DNA from: Verrucomicrobiota bacterium
GTDB taxonomy: Bacteria; Verrucomicrobiota; Verrucomicrobiia; Opitutales; Puniceicoccaceae
Length of the DNA stretch: 63,234 nucleotides
Direction: 5' to 3'
NCBI GenBank assembly: GCA_038744685.1
Contig: JBCDMB010000018.1
Span: 1 to 63,234 of the forward strand
Position 1 is the stretch's first letter; every line of letters starts with the position of its first letter. Made by a program: the position numbers and the translations under genes. Positions 13,731 through 22,855 of the stretch are shown here, piece by piece. The notes under the pieces were generated by a model that was not told the DNA's origin, did no database searches, and saw only the letters and a program-made list of their open reading frames with translations.

Positions 13731-15818
13731 TTATTCAGGATCTTTCCACTTCCCGTGGGAGCGAATGAGACTGATGAGCTCGTCAACGGCGCTATCCTGC
13801 GGGATCCCGACTTGGACACACTCTTTACCGACGTAGAGATTGATTTTTCCTGGAGCTCCACCGACATACCCAAAGTCTGCATCGGCCATCTCTCCCGGAC
13901 CATTCACGATGCATCCCATCACAGCAATGGTAACACCTTTCAGGTGGTCGGTTTTCTCACGGATCCGAGCGGTAGTGGATTGAAGGTCAAAGAGGGTTCT
14001 TCCACAGCTTGGGCAAGCGACATACTCTGTTTTCGTAATCCGCGCGCGTGCTCCCTGAAGGATGTTGAAACTCATTGCCGTAGCCTGTGCCGGATCAGAG
14101 AAAATCTCTGCACTAATCAGGTCACCAATACCGTCACACAAGAGCGGTCCAGCAAGCATGCTCGCCTCAATAATTCCCGCTGTAGTGTAGACGTCCGGAG
14201 CAATGGCGTTTTCTCGAGTGGTACGCACCCAGAGGGGAACATCTGCGTCAATTTCCTTACTCAATGCGGCTAGCTTTCGGTAGCGACCAAGAGTATGACA
14301 GTTCTCTGAATCAGACTCATCAAGAGTCAGCACAAGCCGAACATCCGAAAGTGCTGTCTTTGCTAGCGCGACATCTTCGGGCGCACTGAGCTCAGCGAAG
14401 AGGGTAGCTCCCAACCTTCTTGCCGTTGCAGCAGCGGCTTCAGCCTCTTCTTCCCGACTTCTGCAAGCTTTGATCATAACTCCCCAGCTTTGATTTAGCG
14501 GTAGCAAATCGTCTTTGAGCGCTCGCGGAGAAACATTCCGGCAATCTACGACGATCAGGGGAAGAACGGTGTGAAGGGCTTCGGCTAGAAGCGGGAGATT
14601 CTTAAATTCGTCTGCAGACTGCGGCTGCACAAGAAGACCCTCGATCCTCGCATCTTTGAACCTCGATTGGACGGCACAGACCTCTCGGATAATTTCCTTT
14701 TCGTCGGTTAGTGAACTTCTCGACCGAACGATGACCGCTGGTGGCTCTGCTCCCCCGACCCTCAAGCCAGGTTTACCAATTTCAATAGGGCTGACGGATC
14801 GACGCGAGAATTCATAGGGGTGTATTCCATCGGACGGAGATGGAGGCTCAGAACGGTCTGCCGATGGCCTCCACAACATCATTGCCCGCTTGGCGAGCTC
14901 CCGTCCGACAGGCACTTCTTGAACGGGATCTTCGGTCAGGGAGACTCGTATAGTGTCACCAATACCGTCATAGAGGAGACTACCAATGCCGATAGCACTC
15001 TTGACTCGGCCATCTTCTCCGCCACCCGCTTCAGTTACTCCGAGGTGTAGAGGATAGTTCATCCCATTTTCCCGCATTCTTGCCACAGCCAGACGGTAGG
15101 CCGCAATCATGACTTTCGGATTGCTGGCTTTCATCGAAAGGACGATGTCATGGAAGCCGTGAGATTCCGCGATGCGGATAAATTCGAGTGCCGACTGAAC
15201 CATGCCCTCGGGAGAGTCTCCAAACCGGTTCATGATACGGTCGGAGAGGGAACCGTGATTGGTCCCAATCCGCATCGCTTTGCCAAGATTACGACATTCT
15301 AAGACAATTGGAGAGAAGGCTTCATAGAGTCGCTGAAGTTCGGTCTCGTATTCGCCATCAGAATACTCGCGGACGGCAAATTTCTTACGATCAGCGTAGT
15401 TGCCCGGATTGATCCGCACTTTCTCGACGTGCTTGACTGCCTCCATGGCCGCTTTGGGTGCAAAGTGGATGTCGGCGACTAGCGGCACTAAGAAACCGGA
15501 TGCGCGAAACTTTCTTCGGATGTCTCCCAAACAACGGGCAGCTTTCGTAGTCGGAGCGGTGATACGGATCACATCACAGCCAGCTTCCGCCAGCTCAATC
15601 GACTGTTTAACTGTCGCATCGACGTCGTCTGTCAGAGTGGTGGTCATCGACTGGACGCGAATGGGATTGTCTCCACCGATCCCTATATCACCGACCCTCA
15701 CCTCCCGGGTGTTCCATCGAACAGTCTGGAAGCGGGATTCGCAGTAGCGCAGGGAAGAAGGTGGAATCTCTCCTGCGGCAGGAGCGTCTACCGATTGCGG
15801 GAGGGTGTCTATGCTCAT
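13731..15818 (-). CDS. ispG: (E)-4-hydroxy-3-methylbut-2-enyl-diphosphate synthase, large three-domain form
   Basis: This 695-residue enzyme catalyses the penultimate step of the MEP isoprenoid pathway, reducing MEcPP to HMBPP with a [4Fe-4S] cluster. The N-terminal TIM barrel starts with VGDIGIGGDNPIRVQSMTT. A large middle domain (about 330-590) is the insertion that distinguishes the Chlamydia, Bacteroidota and plant enzyme from the 370-residue E. coli form. Cluster ligands are visible as Cys602 and Cys605 in CPSCGRT and Cys636 in MGCIVNGPGE, with the conserved Glu643 just after. The start overlaps the rseP stop by four bases, so the two genes are translationally coupled. The large form is one of the better phylum-level clues in the window. 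Confidence 0.97.
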   Translation of the reverse strand: MSIDTLPQSVDAPAAGEIPPSSLRYCESRFQTVRWNTREVRVGDIGIGGDNPIRVQSMTTTLTDDVDATVKQSIELAEAGCDVIRITAPTTKAARCLGDIRRKFRASGFLVPLVADIHFAPKAAMEAVKHVEKVRINPGNYADRKKFAVREYSDGEYETELQRLYEAFSPIVLECRNLGKAMRIGTNHGSLSDRIMNRFGDSPEGMVQSALEFIRIAESHGFHDIVLSMKASNPKVMIAAYRLAVARMRENGMNYPLHLGVTEAGGGEDGRVKSAIGIGSLLYDGIGDTIRVSLTEDPVQEVPVGRELAKRAMMLWRPSADRSEPPSPSDGIHPYEFSRRSVSPIEIGKPGLRVGGAEPPAVIVRSRSSLTDEKEIIREVCAVQSRFKDARIEGLLVQPQSADEFKNLPLLAEALHTVLPLIVVDCRNVSPRALKDDLLPLNQSWGVMIKACRSREEEAEAAAATARRLGATLFAELSAPEDVALAKTALSDVRLVLTLDESDSENCHTLGRYRKLAALSKEIDADVPLWVRTTRENAIAPDVYTTAGIIEASMLAGPLLCDGIGDLISAEIFSDPAQATAMSFNILQGARARITKTEYVACPSCGRTLFDLQSTTARIREKTDHLKGVTIAVMGCIVNGPGEMADADFGYVGGAPGKINLYVGKECVQVGIPQDSAVDELISLIRSHGKWKDPE

Positions 15819-17242
15819 GGAGACCCAGACTCCTTTGGTTCCTCAAGGGCTTCTTCAGCTGTGGGTGGTTCACTGTCTTCACCGAACCCGATGCGGTGTC
15901 CAATCCGGCCTAGGTCGAAAAAGGTGACGTAGAGCATGAACGTCAGGAAAAGGATGACAAACGCTCCTTGAGTCACCTCTAGAAAACGCCTCGGCAGCTG
16001 TTTCCCAGAGAGTTTCGAGATAGTTGCAAACAGCATATGTCCACCATCGAGCACCGGGACCGGAAGAAGGTTTAGGATGGCTAGATTGACATTGATGAAG
16101 GCAAGCAACCACATGACTTGTGCTGGGCCGTAGTGACTTACTATAGAAATGACGTCAACGATACCGATTGGCCCTTGCATGTTTCTAACCTTGACGTCTG
16201 ATCCTTTATGAAGAAGCGCGTACAAGGTCCGCTTCACAGTCTCAGCCATGAAGGAAAGTTGTTCGATTGGGTTAAGGTGTACTCTCTCTGTTTTCGCTAA
16301 ATAGCCGTAAAGGAACCCGAATTGCTTAGTGCCAGCGTCTTCGACCCATTTTGGTTCAATCGAGAGAGTCACCGGCTGACCGTTACGGAGTACAGCCAAG
16401 TCTATCGGGCCTGCCTCGTGGCTTGCGAGAATTTTACTTAGAATTGCCGAACTAGTTAATGGTTTGCCTTCGATTTGATGGAGAACGTCGCCAGGCATCA
16501 TGCCCGCAGAGCTGGCTGGCATACCCGTTACCACACCACTCACATGAAGATCGCCTTCTGGGATAATGCCTATGTCCCTAGAGGCTTCTCGCGAGATTAA
16601 AACAGGATTTACGACAAAAGACAACGGGGTGTCTTCGCGAAGAACTTCGACTATGACCTCGGGTTCACCTTTTTCGTTCCTTCCGGTCCCAGTGAGGATA
16701 GCTCGTTCCACTTTCCTCCAAGTGTCTACAGAATCTCCGTCAATCGCGGTGATTCTATCTCCGGGGCGGAGACCTGCGACAAAAGCGGGTCCAGGCAAGA
16801 CGGAATTATCTGACGAAACGACCTCCTCAAGCACCCGATCAATCTCAGTCGAGACAACAATATCCTGCCCGATAATCCATAACACACAGGACAGAATAAG
16901 AGCGAAGATCAGATTGAAGACCGCGCCCATGACCGCAACGATCATCTTGTCCGCGTAGGAAATGGGAGGAAGCCCTGCCTCCTCGCTCTCCTCGCCACCT
17001 TCAAGCCGACCCATGTCAGCCAACTGCGGTAGGGCAACGTATCCACCGAACGGGATCCAGGAGATCCGGTAATCTACTCCGTTTCTTTCCCACCGAACGA
17101 TCGGTGGACCAAAACCAATTGAAAATCGCTCGACCTTTAGGCCTCTGCGGCGGGCAGCGAGGAAGTGCCCCAACTCGTGGATGAAAATACAAAACCCGAG
17201 AAGAAAAACCGCCAGAAGGATAAACAGCGTATTGAGCAACAT
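15815..17242 (-). CDS. rseP: RIP metalloprotease RseP (site-2 protease)
   Basis: A 475-residue intramembrane zinc protease (M50B). The zinc motif HELGH lies at residues 22-26 in the first membrane helix and the third ligand is Asp399 in VPVLDGGHML. Two PDZ domains are present in the periplasmic part, around residues 140-220 and 240-310, as in E. coli RseP. Family members clip anti-sigma factors and remnant signal peptides in the inner membrane. An unusual acidic, proline-rich tail (residues 453-475) follows the last helix. It is transcribed with ispG; in many genomes dxr precedes rseP, but here a divergent unrelated membrane protein lies upstream after a 197-base gap. Confidence 0.96.
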   Translation of the reverse strand: MLLNTLFILLAVFLLGFCIFIHELGHFLAARRRGLKVERFSIGFGPPIVRWERNGVDYRISWIPFGGYVALPQLADMGRLEGGEESEEAGLPPISYADKMIVAVMGAVFNLIFALILSCVLWIIGQDIVVSTEIDRVLEEVVSSDNSVLPGPAFVAGLRPGDRITAIDGDSVDTWRKVERAILTGTGRNEKGEPEVIVEVLREDTPLSFVVNPVLISREASRDIGIIPEGDLHVSGVVTGMPASSAGMMPGDVLHQIEGKPLTSSAILSKILASHEAGPIDLAVLRNGQPVTLSIEPKWVEDAGTKQFGFLYGYLAKTERVHLNPIEQLSFMAETVKRTLYALLHKGSDVKVRNMQGPIGIVDVISIVSHYGPAQVMWLLAFINVNLAILNLLPVPVLDGGHMLFATISKLSGKQLPRRFLEVTQGAFVILFLTFMLYVTFFDLGRIGHRIGFGEDSEPPTAEEALEEPKESGSP

Positions 17243-17439
17243 GAAAGGTGGTGAGTGTTTTACTGATCGAAAAGAGGGAACGGATAAAGGAGGAATGGCG
17301 AAAGATCAAACGGCGAAAATAGCCCTCTAGGCAGGTGGTCTTAAGGGAGAAGCAATTTGGGCGGCTTTTAATTTCCGGATGAGGCCCATTCTTTTCTCGC
17401 GGATAGGGCCGGATTTTGATCCGTTGCGTAGTGTAGAAG

Positions 17440-18060
17440 ATGGAAGATTTATGGAATCAAATCCGTTCGTTTGATTGGATTACATGGGCGTCCTATGCGA
17501 TGTGGCCAATTGGTTTGGTTGCCTGGGTCAACACTTGGCGGTTGAGAATGCCTTTTTGGAAATTGATCATAGGGCTTTTTCTTGTCTCCTATGGAGTTAT
17601 CCAGACGAATTTCTCCGAGAGGCTTTTTCCAGACCTTGATGAGGAGAGAGCGATTTTGATGTTTCTTCTTGGGTCTTACGGATTGCTCTGCCTTTACAGC
17701 GCCTTGTATTCTTTTATGGGATTTTTCTCCTTGATTTGGGCCAGCACGACAGCCGAGGTGGAAGAATACGACAAAAACGACGGGATTGCTCAACAAAAGG
17801 GACACTCATTTACGTATTCCTTTCGTTCTGAAGGGCGCGCTTTTGACTGGCAGGTCACTGGTCATCGCCTCGGTTTCTACCTATGGCGGATTCCATTTCT
17901 CTCTCCAGAGCCAAAAGGGGAAATCACTGCCTATTACATGCCGTTCTCACCTGATTTTTGCTGTGTGAATCGTGGTCCAAAAGTCTCGGCCTTAGCTGGT
18001 TTTATACTCTCAGCTTGGGTGGTTTACGAGCTCTGGCTCGAGTTTGAGAAAATACGTTGA
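17440..18060 (+). CDS. Membrane protein with DUF3592-like soluble domain
   Basis: A 206-residue protein with three hydrophobic helices in its first half (about 17-32, 42-60 and 76-105) and one near the C-terminus (about 180-198). Between them lies a soluble stretch with the pattern HSFTYSFRSEGRAFDWQV followed by GEITAYYMPFSPD, which resembles the small beta domain of DUF3592 proteins (consensus ending in a VTVYYNP-type strand). No function is known for that family. It stands alone, divergent from rseP and convergent with the AsmA-like gene, with only nine bases between the stops. The domain assignment is by eye and tentative; the gene itself is well supported by its length and membrane pattern. 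Confidence 0.72.
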   Translation: MEDLWNQIRSFDWITWASYAMWPIGLVAWVNTWRLRMPFWKLIIGLFLVSYGVIQTNFSERLFPDLDEERAILMFLLGSYGLLCLYSALYSFMGFFSLIWASTTAEVEEYDKNDGIAQQKGHSFTYSFRSEGRAFDWQVTGHRLGFYLWRIPFLSPEPKGEITAYYMPFSPDFCCVNRGPKVSALAGFILSAWVVYELWLEFEKIR

Positions 18061-18069
18061 GGCGGACTT

Positions 18070-20757
18070 TCAGTTCCAGCTTCTGGGGTCCATGTAGAGT
18101 CGCCAATTGAGGTCATCGAGTTCCCCCCAAAGACGGAACTCGAACGCCTTACCCAAGGGACTCAGCAAGAAGCCGATTTGGGAGAGGATGGGGAAATTGA
18201 CCTCTCCCAACAGCTGCATCCTTGCATCGAAGTCTATAGTCTCGTTCTCCATTGAGTAAGAGCCCGAGGCCAGAAGGCGCGAGCTAGGGCTGTGTAGAGT
18301 CATGTTAGGCATCTCGACTAAGCCCTTATTCAGAAGAAAACTGGAGGATACCCGTTCGAACTGAAAAGAGCCAAAGGAAAGCGGTAGGGAGAGTTCCTCG
18401 TAGATCCGTGAAAAGATTCCAAAAAGGCGAACGTTGGCGAGGTTTGGGGTCAAAAGGTCGATCCGACCCTCACCGAGCAGGGTCTCGGGTTCCTGCAGGT
18501 CACCGCTCACTTCGATCGTGAAATCGAGGTTACTGTCCTCCGGATCGACGTTGCCGGACGGCTCAAATCGATCCGCCACGGCCTCTTTGATCTTGGGTAT
18601 AGCCTGAGCAACTTCTGCGGGATTGGCGTTTTTTAGTTCAAGCCAAGCGGTTGCCGGGCTTTCGGCCCCCTGCTCGGTCTTGTAGGCGATCCATGCCTTT
18701 CCAGTTCCTCCACCTAGGCCGAAGTCAACTGGATCGATTCGAAGGAGATCGTTCTGGAAAACTCCTCGAAAAGCGAGATTGTCCAATCGAATCGTCGAAA
18801 AAGTAAGAGGGAAATCGGTAGAGGCGAAGATCCTGAGATTGTCGATGGGAGAATCCTTTCCAGGAATGTCGGGGAAGAGCACCCCTTGGACTGTCAGTGT
18901 GGGCGGAGCATCCAAATCGAAACGAGAAACGATTCCCTCGATTTCTTCCCCGAAAAGTGGAGCAACTTTCTCTAAATCAAGGGTGCTGGTGAAATCATAG
19001 ATCTTTGCGTATTCCCTTCGAGTCTCCCAATCAAGCAGGTTGGCAAAACCGCCGGAAGCTTGTCCTTCCGGACGAAAAACCTCAAGATCAAAAAGCTCAA
19101 AGAGGTAGGGGCGTGAGCGCATGCTGGCGAAGCCGCGGTCTATCTCCATCCCTCGAAGAGAGATGTTCCGAAAACGAATTCCTCCAAACATTTCCCGAGC
19201 ATCGCGGTAGTCCCAATCTCCGGTTAGGTCCAAGTCGATGTAGGGAACTTCCCGAAGGTCAAAGTCGACCCAGACCTTGTCCCACCAGTCTCTCATCCAT
19301 CCGCTGATATCCATTGGGAGAAAGCCTCCATGTATCAACAAACGAAATACGTTCGAACGAAAGTCATGGGAATAGGTCCCACTAAGATGATAGTTCTCTG
19401 TCTGAGTTTCCAACCGATCCACCGAGAGGGTCATGGTTGATGGGAAAAACTCGCCTTCGAAAAGAGCATGCTCCGCAGAGAATCCCTGAATGCTGGCAGG
19501 TCCGGTTTCCGCACGAAATTGGATACTATCCGGAATGAGCTTTTCGGTCGTTATTTCTGTTTGTGCAGACACGTAAAGGCCGGATCCGAAATCAACTTCT
19601 ACTAAAGTTGCCTCTGGAGGAATTGCTGGATGAAGGAGGAGGTCTGGAACAGAGATCGAGCCTTCAATATTCAATTGAATCTTTTTACGGAAGGGAAACA
19701 GCTCACCACTAAGGGAAACAGGTTCGCCCCAGAGGTCGAACCAGGCGTCAATACTCGTTGTGAATCGAGGTCCAATGTCAGCGGAAATTCCGGCGGCGGA
19801 CACTGAGATCTCTGGAGAGGAAATCTGGCTTGCGCTGGCTCTCACTTGCGAGCCAACCAGACCCGCCGGAAAGGAAAACTCGCTCGAAGGGTGAATTTCG
19901 ACTCGTGGTTGCACGAGAACTACGTCTTCACGAATTCGTGCATTTTCCGCTTTGAGTCTGATCAGGCCCGGATTGAGACCGTCCGCCGAGTAAAACGCAC
20001 CACCGGTGAGGCGGACGCTCTTTTCTAGGCCAACCCCAAACGGAAGTTCCACGCGTTCCGCAGTGAGAGACCCTTTTATTCCAGTTCCTTTGGCGGTTAT
20101 CGGGAATACCTCAATGTGAAGAAACGGGTCCTTCAAGCGGGAAACAAAGTCTTGCAACCGGACGATCTCTGCGAAAATCCGGTCGAAATCGTAGTCAAAA
20201 TCGCTTTCAATCTCGTCTGCCGCGTCGTCAAAAGAACGTGCAGGTAGCGATCCAACCAGAACCACGGGAAGGTCTTTGAACAGAACCCGCCCGTCCTCCA
20301 GCTGCCAGAGTGCTTCCTTCTTTCTCAGGCAAAGGGATGTAATCTTCAAAAGCGATTTTCTTGGCCCGAGTCGGCCCTGAAAGTCGAAAAACTCAACTTC
20401 GGTGGCTTTGATTTCCTGTGGACGGAGAGATCCGAATACAACCGCCGGCAGAAACAAATCGATTTCGATCGATTTTGCAGAAAAGACCGTACGTGCGTTC
20501 TCGTTGATTAGCTCGATATCTTCGACTCGAATCGTGCCACTCTTGTCGAAGGTTGCAGACCCTACTGACACGGCAAATCCTCTTGGAAGGCTGCTCAGCG
20601 TTGCCTTCTCAACCCAATCGGATGGAACTTGAATTTGCTTATCAAGACAGAAAAGAAGAACAAAAGGGACCTGAACTAGAAGGAGTAGACCTAGGCAAAC
20701 GGTAAAGAGCCAGAGAAGACAACCGACCCATTTGCAGTCTCTTTTGCGGCAGAACAC
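18070..20757 (-). CDS. AsmA-like / DUF3971-like envelope protein
   Basis: An 895-residue protein with one N-terminal membrane anchor (about 11-34, CLLWLFTVCLGLLLLVQVPF) and an otherwise periplasmic, beta-rich body. The C-terminal part reads like the conserved end of AsmA/YhdP proteins: LFGIFSRIYEELSLPLSFGS, NMTLHSPSSRLLASGSYSME and FDARMQLLGE. AsmA-like proteins form long groove-shaped bridges that carry phospholipids between the two membranes. It is the last gene of the minus-strand operon that begins with the ABC ATPase at 26120, 28 bases after the DUF4340 gene. This context links it to the Gld-type transporter. Family membership is judged from the anchor, length and C-terminal motifs, not from a profile search. 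Confidence 0.82.
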   Translation of the reverse strand: MFCRKRDCKWVGCLLWLFTVCLGLLLLVQVPFVLLFCLDKQIQVPSDWVEKATLSSLPRGFAVSVGSATFDKSGTIRVEDIELINENARTVFSAKSIEIDLFLPAVVFGSLRPQEIKATEVEFFDFQGRLGPRKSLLKITSLCLRKKEALWQLEDGRVLFKDLPVVLVGSLPARSFDDAADEIESDFDYDFDRIFAEIVRLQDFVSRLKDPFLHIEVFPITAKGTGIKGSLTAERVELPFGVGLEKSVRLTGGAFYSADGLNPGLIRLKAENARIREDVVLVQPRVEIHPSSEFSFPAGLVGSQVRASASQISSPEISVSAAGISADIGPRFTTSIDAWFDLWGEPVSLSGELFPFRKKIQLNIEGSISVPDLLLHPAIPPEATLVEVDFGSGLYVSAQTEITTEKLIPDSIQFRAETGPASIQGFSAEHALFEGEFFPSTMTLSVDRLETQTENYHLSGTYSHDFRSNVFRLLIHGGFLPMDISGWMRDWWDKVWVDFDLREVPYIDLDLTGDWDYRDAREMFGGIRFRNISLRGMEIDRGFASMRSRPYLFELFDLEVFRPEGQASGGFANLLDWETRREYAKIYDFTSTLDLEKVAPLFGEEIEGIVSRFDLDAPPTLTVQGVLFPDIPGKDSPIDNLRIFASTDFPLTFSTIRLDNLAFRGVFQNDLLRIDPVDFGLGGGTGKAWIAYKTEQGAESPATAWLELKNANPAEVAQAIPKIKEAVADRFEPSGNVDPEDSNLDFTIEVSGDLQEPETLLGEGRIDLLTPNLANVRLFGIFSRIYEELSLPLSFGSFQFERVSSSFLLNKGLVEMPNMTLHSPSSRLLASGSYSMENETIDFDARMQLLGEVNFPILSQIGFLLSPLGKAFEFRLWGELDDLNWRLYMDPRSWN

Positions 20758-20785
20758 GGCTAGTGAGCAGAATTTGGGTGGCTAA

Positions 20786-22852
20786 TTACGCTTCCGGCTG
20801 AGATTCAATGGTTTTCTCATCGTTAGGAACAGGATCTTCCTCTAACTCGGCTTCCGGTTTAGGGGCTGCTCCCACATCAGGCGGTGCGATCATAATCACC
20901 TCGTCTTCATTCTCAGGAGCAAACGAAGAATCTTGGATCACCTCCTCCAGCGGGTCAGCAGTTTCCGCAGTTTGCCTAACTGCTTCGCTTGCAGCTTCTT
21001 CTTTGTATTCATCGGGAAGCGGTCTCTCAGGAAAAAGTTCTGACCAGGCATCGATAAAGTCTTGAGGAAGGATGAAGGTGACATCCTCCTTGGAGGAGCC
21101 TCCTCCCTGAAGGGTTCCTTCAATTCTCTCTGTCAATACGTAGTCCAGAGTTTCCTCTGCAGACTCGCCTCCTCCTGGCAAGAGAACTTTTGCTTCCAGG
21201 CGGTAGCGCCATGGAAGCAGACGTTCTTCCTCAATTTGAAGACCGGGTGTAAACTCCGGAGATAGGTATGACTCCACCCGGAAGGTGCGAAGTTGTTTGA
21301 GAACCTCAAGGAAAGCAGTGTTGGCAGCTTCCTCTGGATCGTCGAGAACTCCATCGGTCCATGACTTCCCGTCTTCTCCCAAAACCCGATCAAGCAGCAC
21401 TTCCCCTGACTCAAGGTCATTGATCTTTACTGATTGGATGCGAGCCAATTCGGGCAATTGGTTGAGGATACGGAGCCGATAGAACAGGGGCGATACCGGT
21501 AAATCGCGAATGATTTGAAGAGGCACTGCATAGACAAAGGGAGCTTCTCCAGTCTTTGCGTATATGGTTTTTGTATCAGGTTCTAGGTTACCAAGCAGGA
21601 GTGTATCGGTTTCTTCTCCTACGACACTCACAGTTCTTTGAGGCGTATCGAGGCCATACTCCTCCAGATCGAGATCAGATGGAGCATCGCTAATAAAACG
21701 AAGTGCTCTAAGGGTAATCAGGGATTCAAACGTCCGGGCGAGGACACCGGGGTCAGCCGCGTAGCGGGTATTTTCAATATCATCGCCGGACGCACTCACT
21801 TGCCAGCTTTGGTCCTCAAGTTTTTGAAGAGATATGGTGCGGGGGCCTGAACGGATGCTGAGGCTACTGACTAGTGGCAGACGAAAGAGGAAAAAGGACC
21901 TCTCACGAAGATTAGTTTGAGCATCTTTGAATGCCAGAAAAGGTTCTTCGGGAACAGTAAGTATGGTTGGTAGTCCCTCGATCTTACCATAAGCGTTATC
22001 GGGATCAGTGGGCGTGGGGTTTCCGAGAATGAACGTTTGACGGGAACCTCCATCTTCGAGCGATATCCGCATACGCGGTTCAATGATACCAGAGTCACTG
22101 GGTGGGATGTCGCTTTCCGGTTCGAGTGCAAGAACAGGCACCTCAAGGATGCGTTGCAGCCTAGAATCTACCGCGGGAGCACTCGCGCGGGTCTGTATCG
22201 GCGACTCGAAATTCCATCCTTCCTCCGTGGCAGCCAGACGGGTTTGAAGGTTTCTTCCATTTCCGGTTTGCAGCGAGATCTCCTGAACGCTGAAAAAATC
22301 CATCGCGAAGAGGCCACGACTCCGGAGGTCCTGAAGGTCAAGTGCCACTGCACGCACTACCTCTTCATCGACAACAAATACTTCGTTGCCGGATGGCCCA
22401 AGAAGGTAAAAACGGCCGCCGACGTCGGTTGGAGAACCGATTTTGATGGTCTGCTCTTCCTCGCCGTTGAAGAAAGAGAGGATGAGTGCTGGCGTTTCGA
22501 GACCGTAGTCGACCAGACTCTGATTGTTCCTCTCGATGTCCTCCATCGTAAAACGAATGTCTTGCCGTAAGAAAAGAAGTGAACGGAAGATACGATCGAT
22601 AGCGTTCGGATTTGCTCTCCACTGGATCGGTTCCTCGAGTTTCCAATGCTCTCCTTCCCGCACGATGACCCTCCTTTCCGGTATAGCTTTGCCAGTGACT
22701 TCGATCCTGGTGCTGTTAGTAATGGATGAGGAGAGAACGGGTTCAGGTGCAGAAGGCTCAACACTACCGTTCCTGCCTGTCTCGAAAAAGTATATGGCTC
22801 CGAAGGCGATAATGTTCAGGAGGGCGAGAAAAATAGTAAGCTTGAGTCGCAT
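20786..22852 (-). CDS. DUF4340 domain-containing membrane-anchored protein
   Basis: A 688-residue protein with an N-terminal anchor (residues 3-24) and a periplasmic body built of repeated DUF4340 units. Each unit has a pattern of the type YGLETPALILSF or YGLDTPQRTVSV followed by a strand pair such as IKIGSPTDVGGRFYL or LLLGNLEPDTKTIYA. At least two full units can be seen. The last 70 residues are acidic and probably disordered. DUF4340 proteins are regularly encoded directly after GldG-like proteins, as here: only three bases separate the two genes. Their biochemical role is unknown. It is likely part of the same inner membrane complex as the ABC transporter upstream. Confidence 0.9.
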   Translation of the reverse strand: MRLKLTIFLALLNIIAFGAIYFFETGRNGSVEPSAPEPVLSSSITNSTRIEVTGKAIPERRVIVREGEHWKLEEPIQWRANPNAIDRIFRSLLFLRQDIRFTMEDIERNNQSLVDYGLETPALILSFFNGEEEQTIKIGSPTDVGGRFYLLGPSGNEVFVVDEEVVRAVALDLQDLRSRGLFAMDFFSVQEISLQTGNGRNLQTRLAATEEGWNFESPIQTRASAPAVDSRLQRILEVPVLALEPESDIPPSDSGIIEPRMRISLEDGGSRQTFILGNPTPTDPDNAYGKIEGLPTILTVPEEPFLAFKDAQTNLRERSFFLFRLPLVSSLSIRSGPRTISLQKLEDQSWQVSASGDDIENTRYAADPGVLARTFESLITLRALRFISDAPSDLDLEEYGLDTPQRTVSVVGEETDTLLLGNLEPDTKTIYAKTGEAPFVYAVPLQIIRDLPVSPLFYRLRILNQLPELARIQSVKINDLESGEVLLDRVLGEDGKSWTDGVLDDPEEAANTAFLEVLKQLRTFRVESYLSPEFTPGLQIEEERLLPWRYRLEAKVLLPGGGESAEETLDYVLTERIEGTLQGGGSSKEDVTFILPQDFIDAWSELFPERPLPDEYKEEAASEAVRQTAETADPLEEVIQDSSFAPENEDEVIMIAPPDVGAAPKPEAELEEDPVPNDEKTIESQPEA

Positions 22853-22855
22853 AGG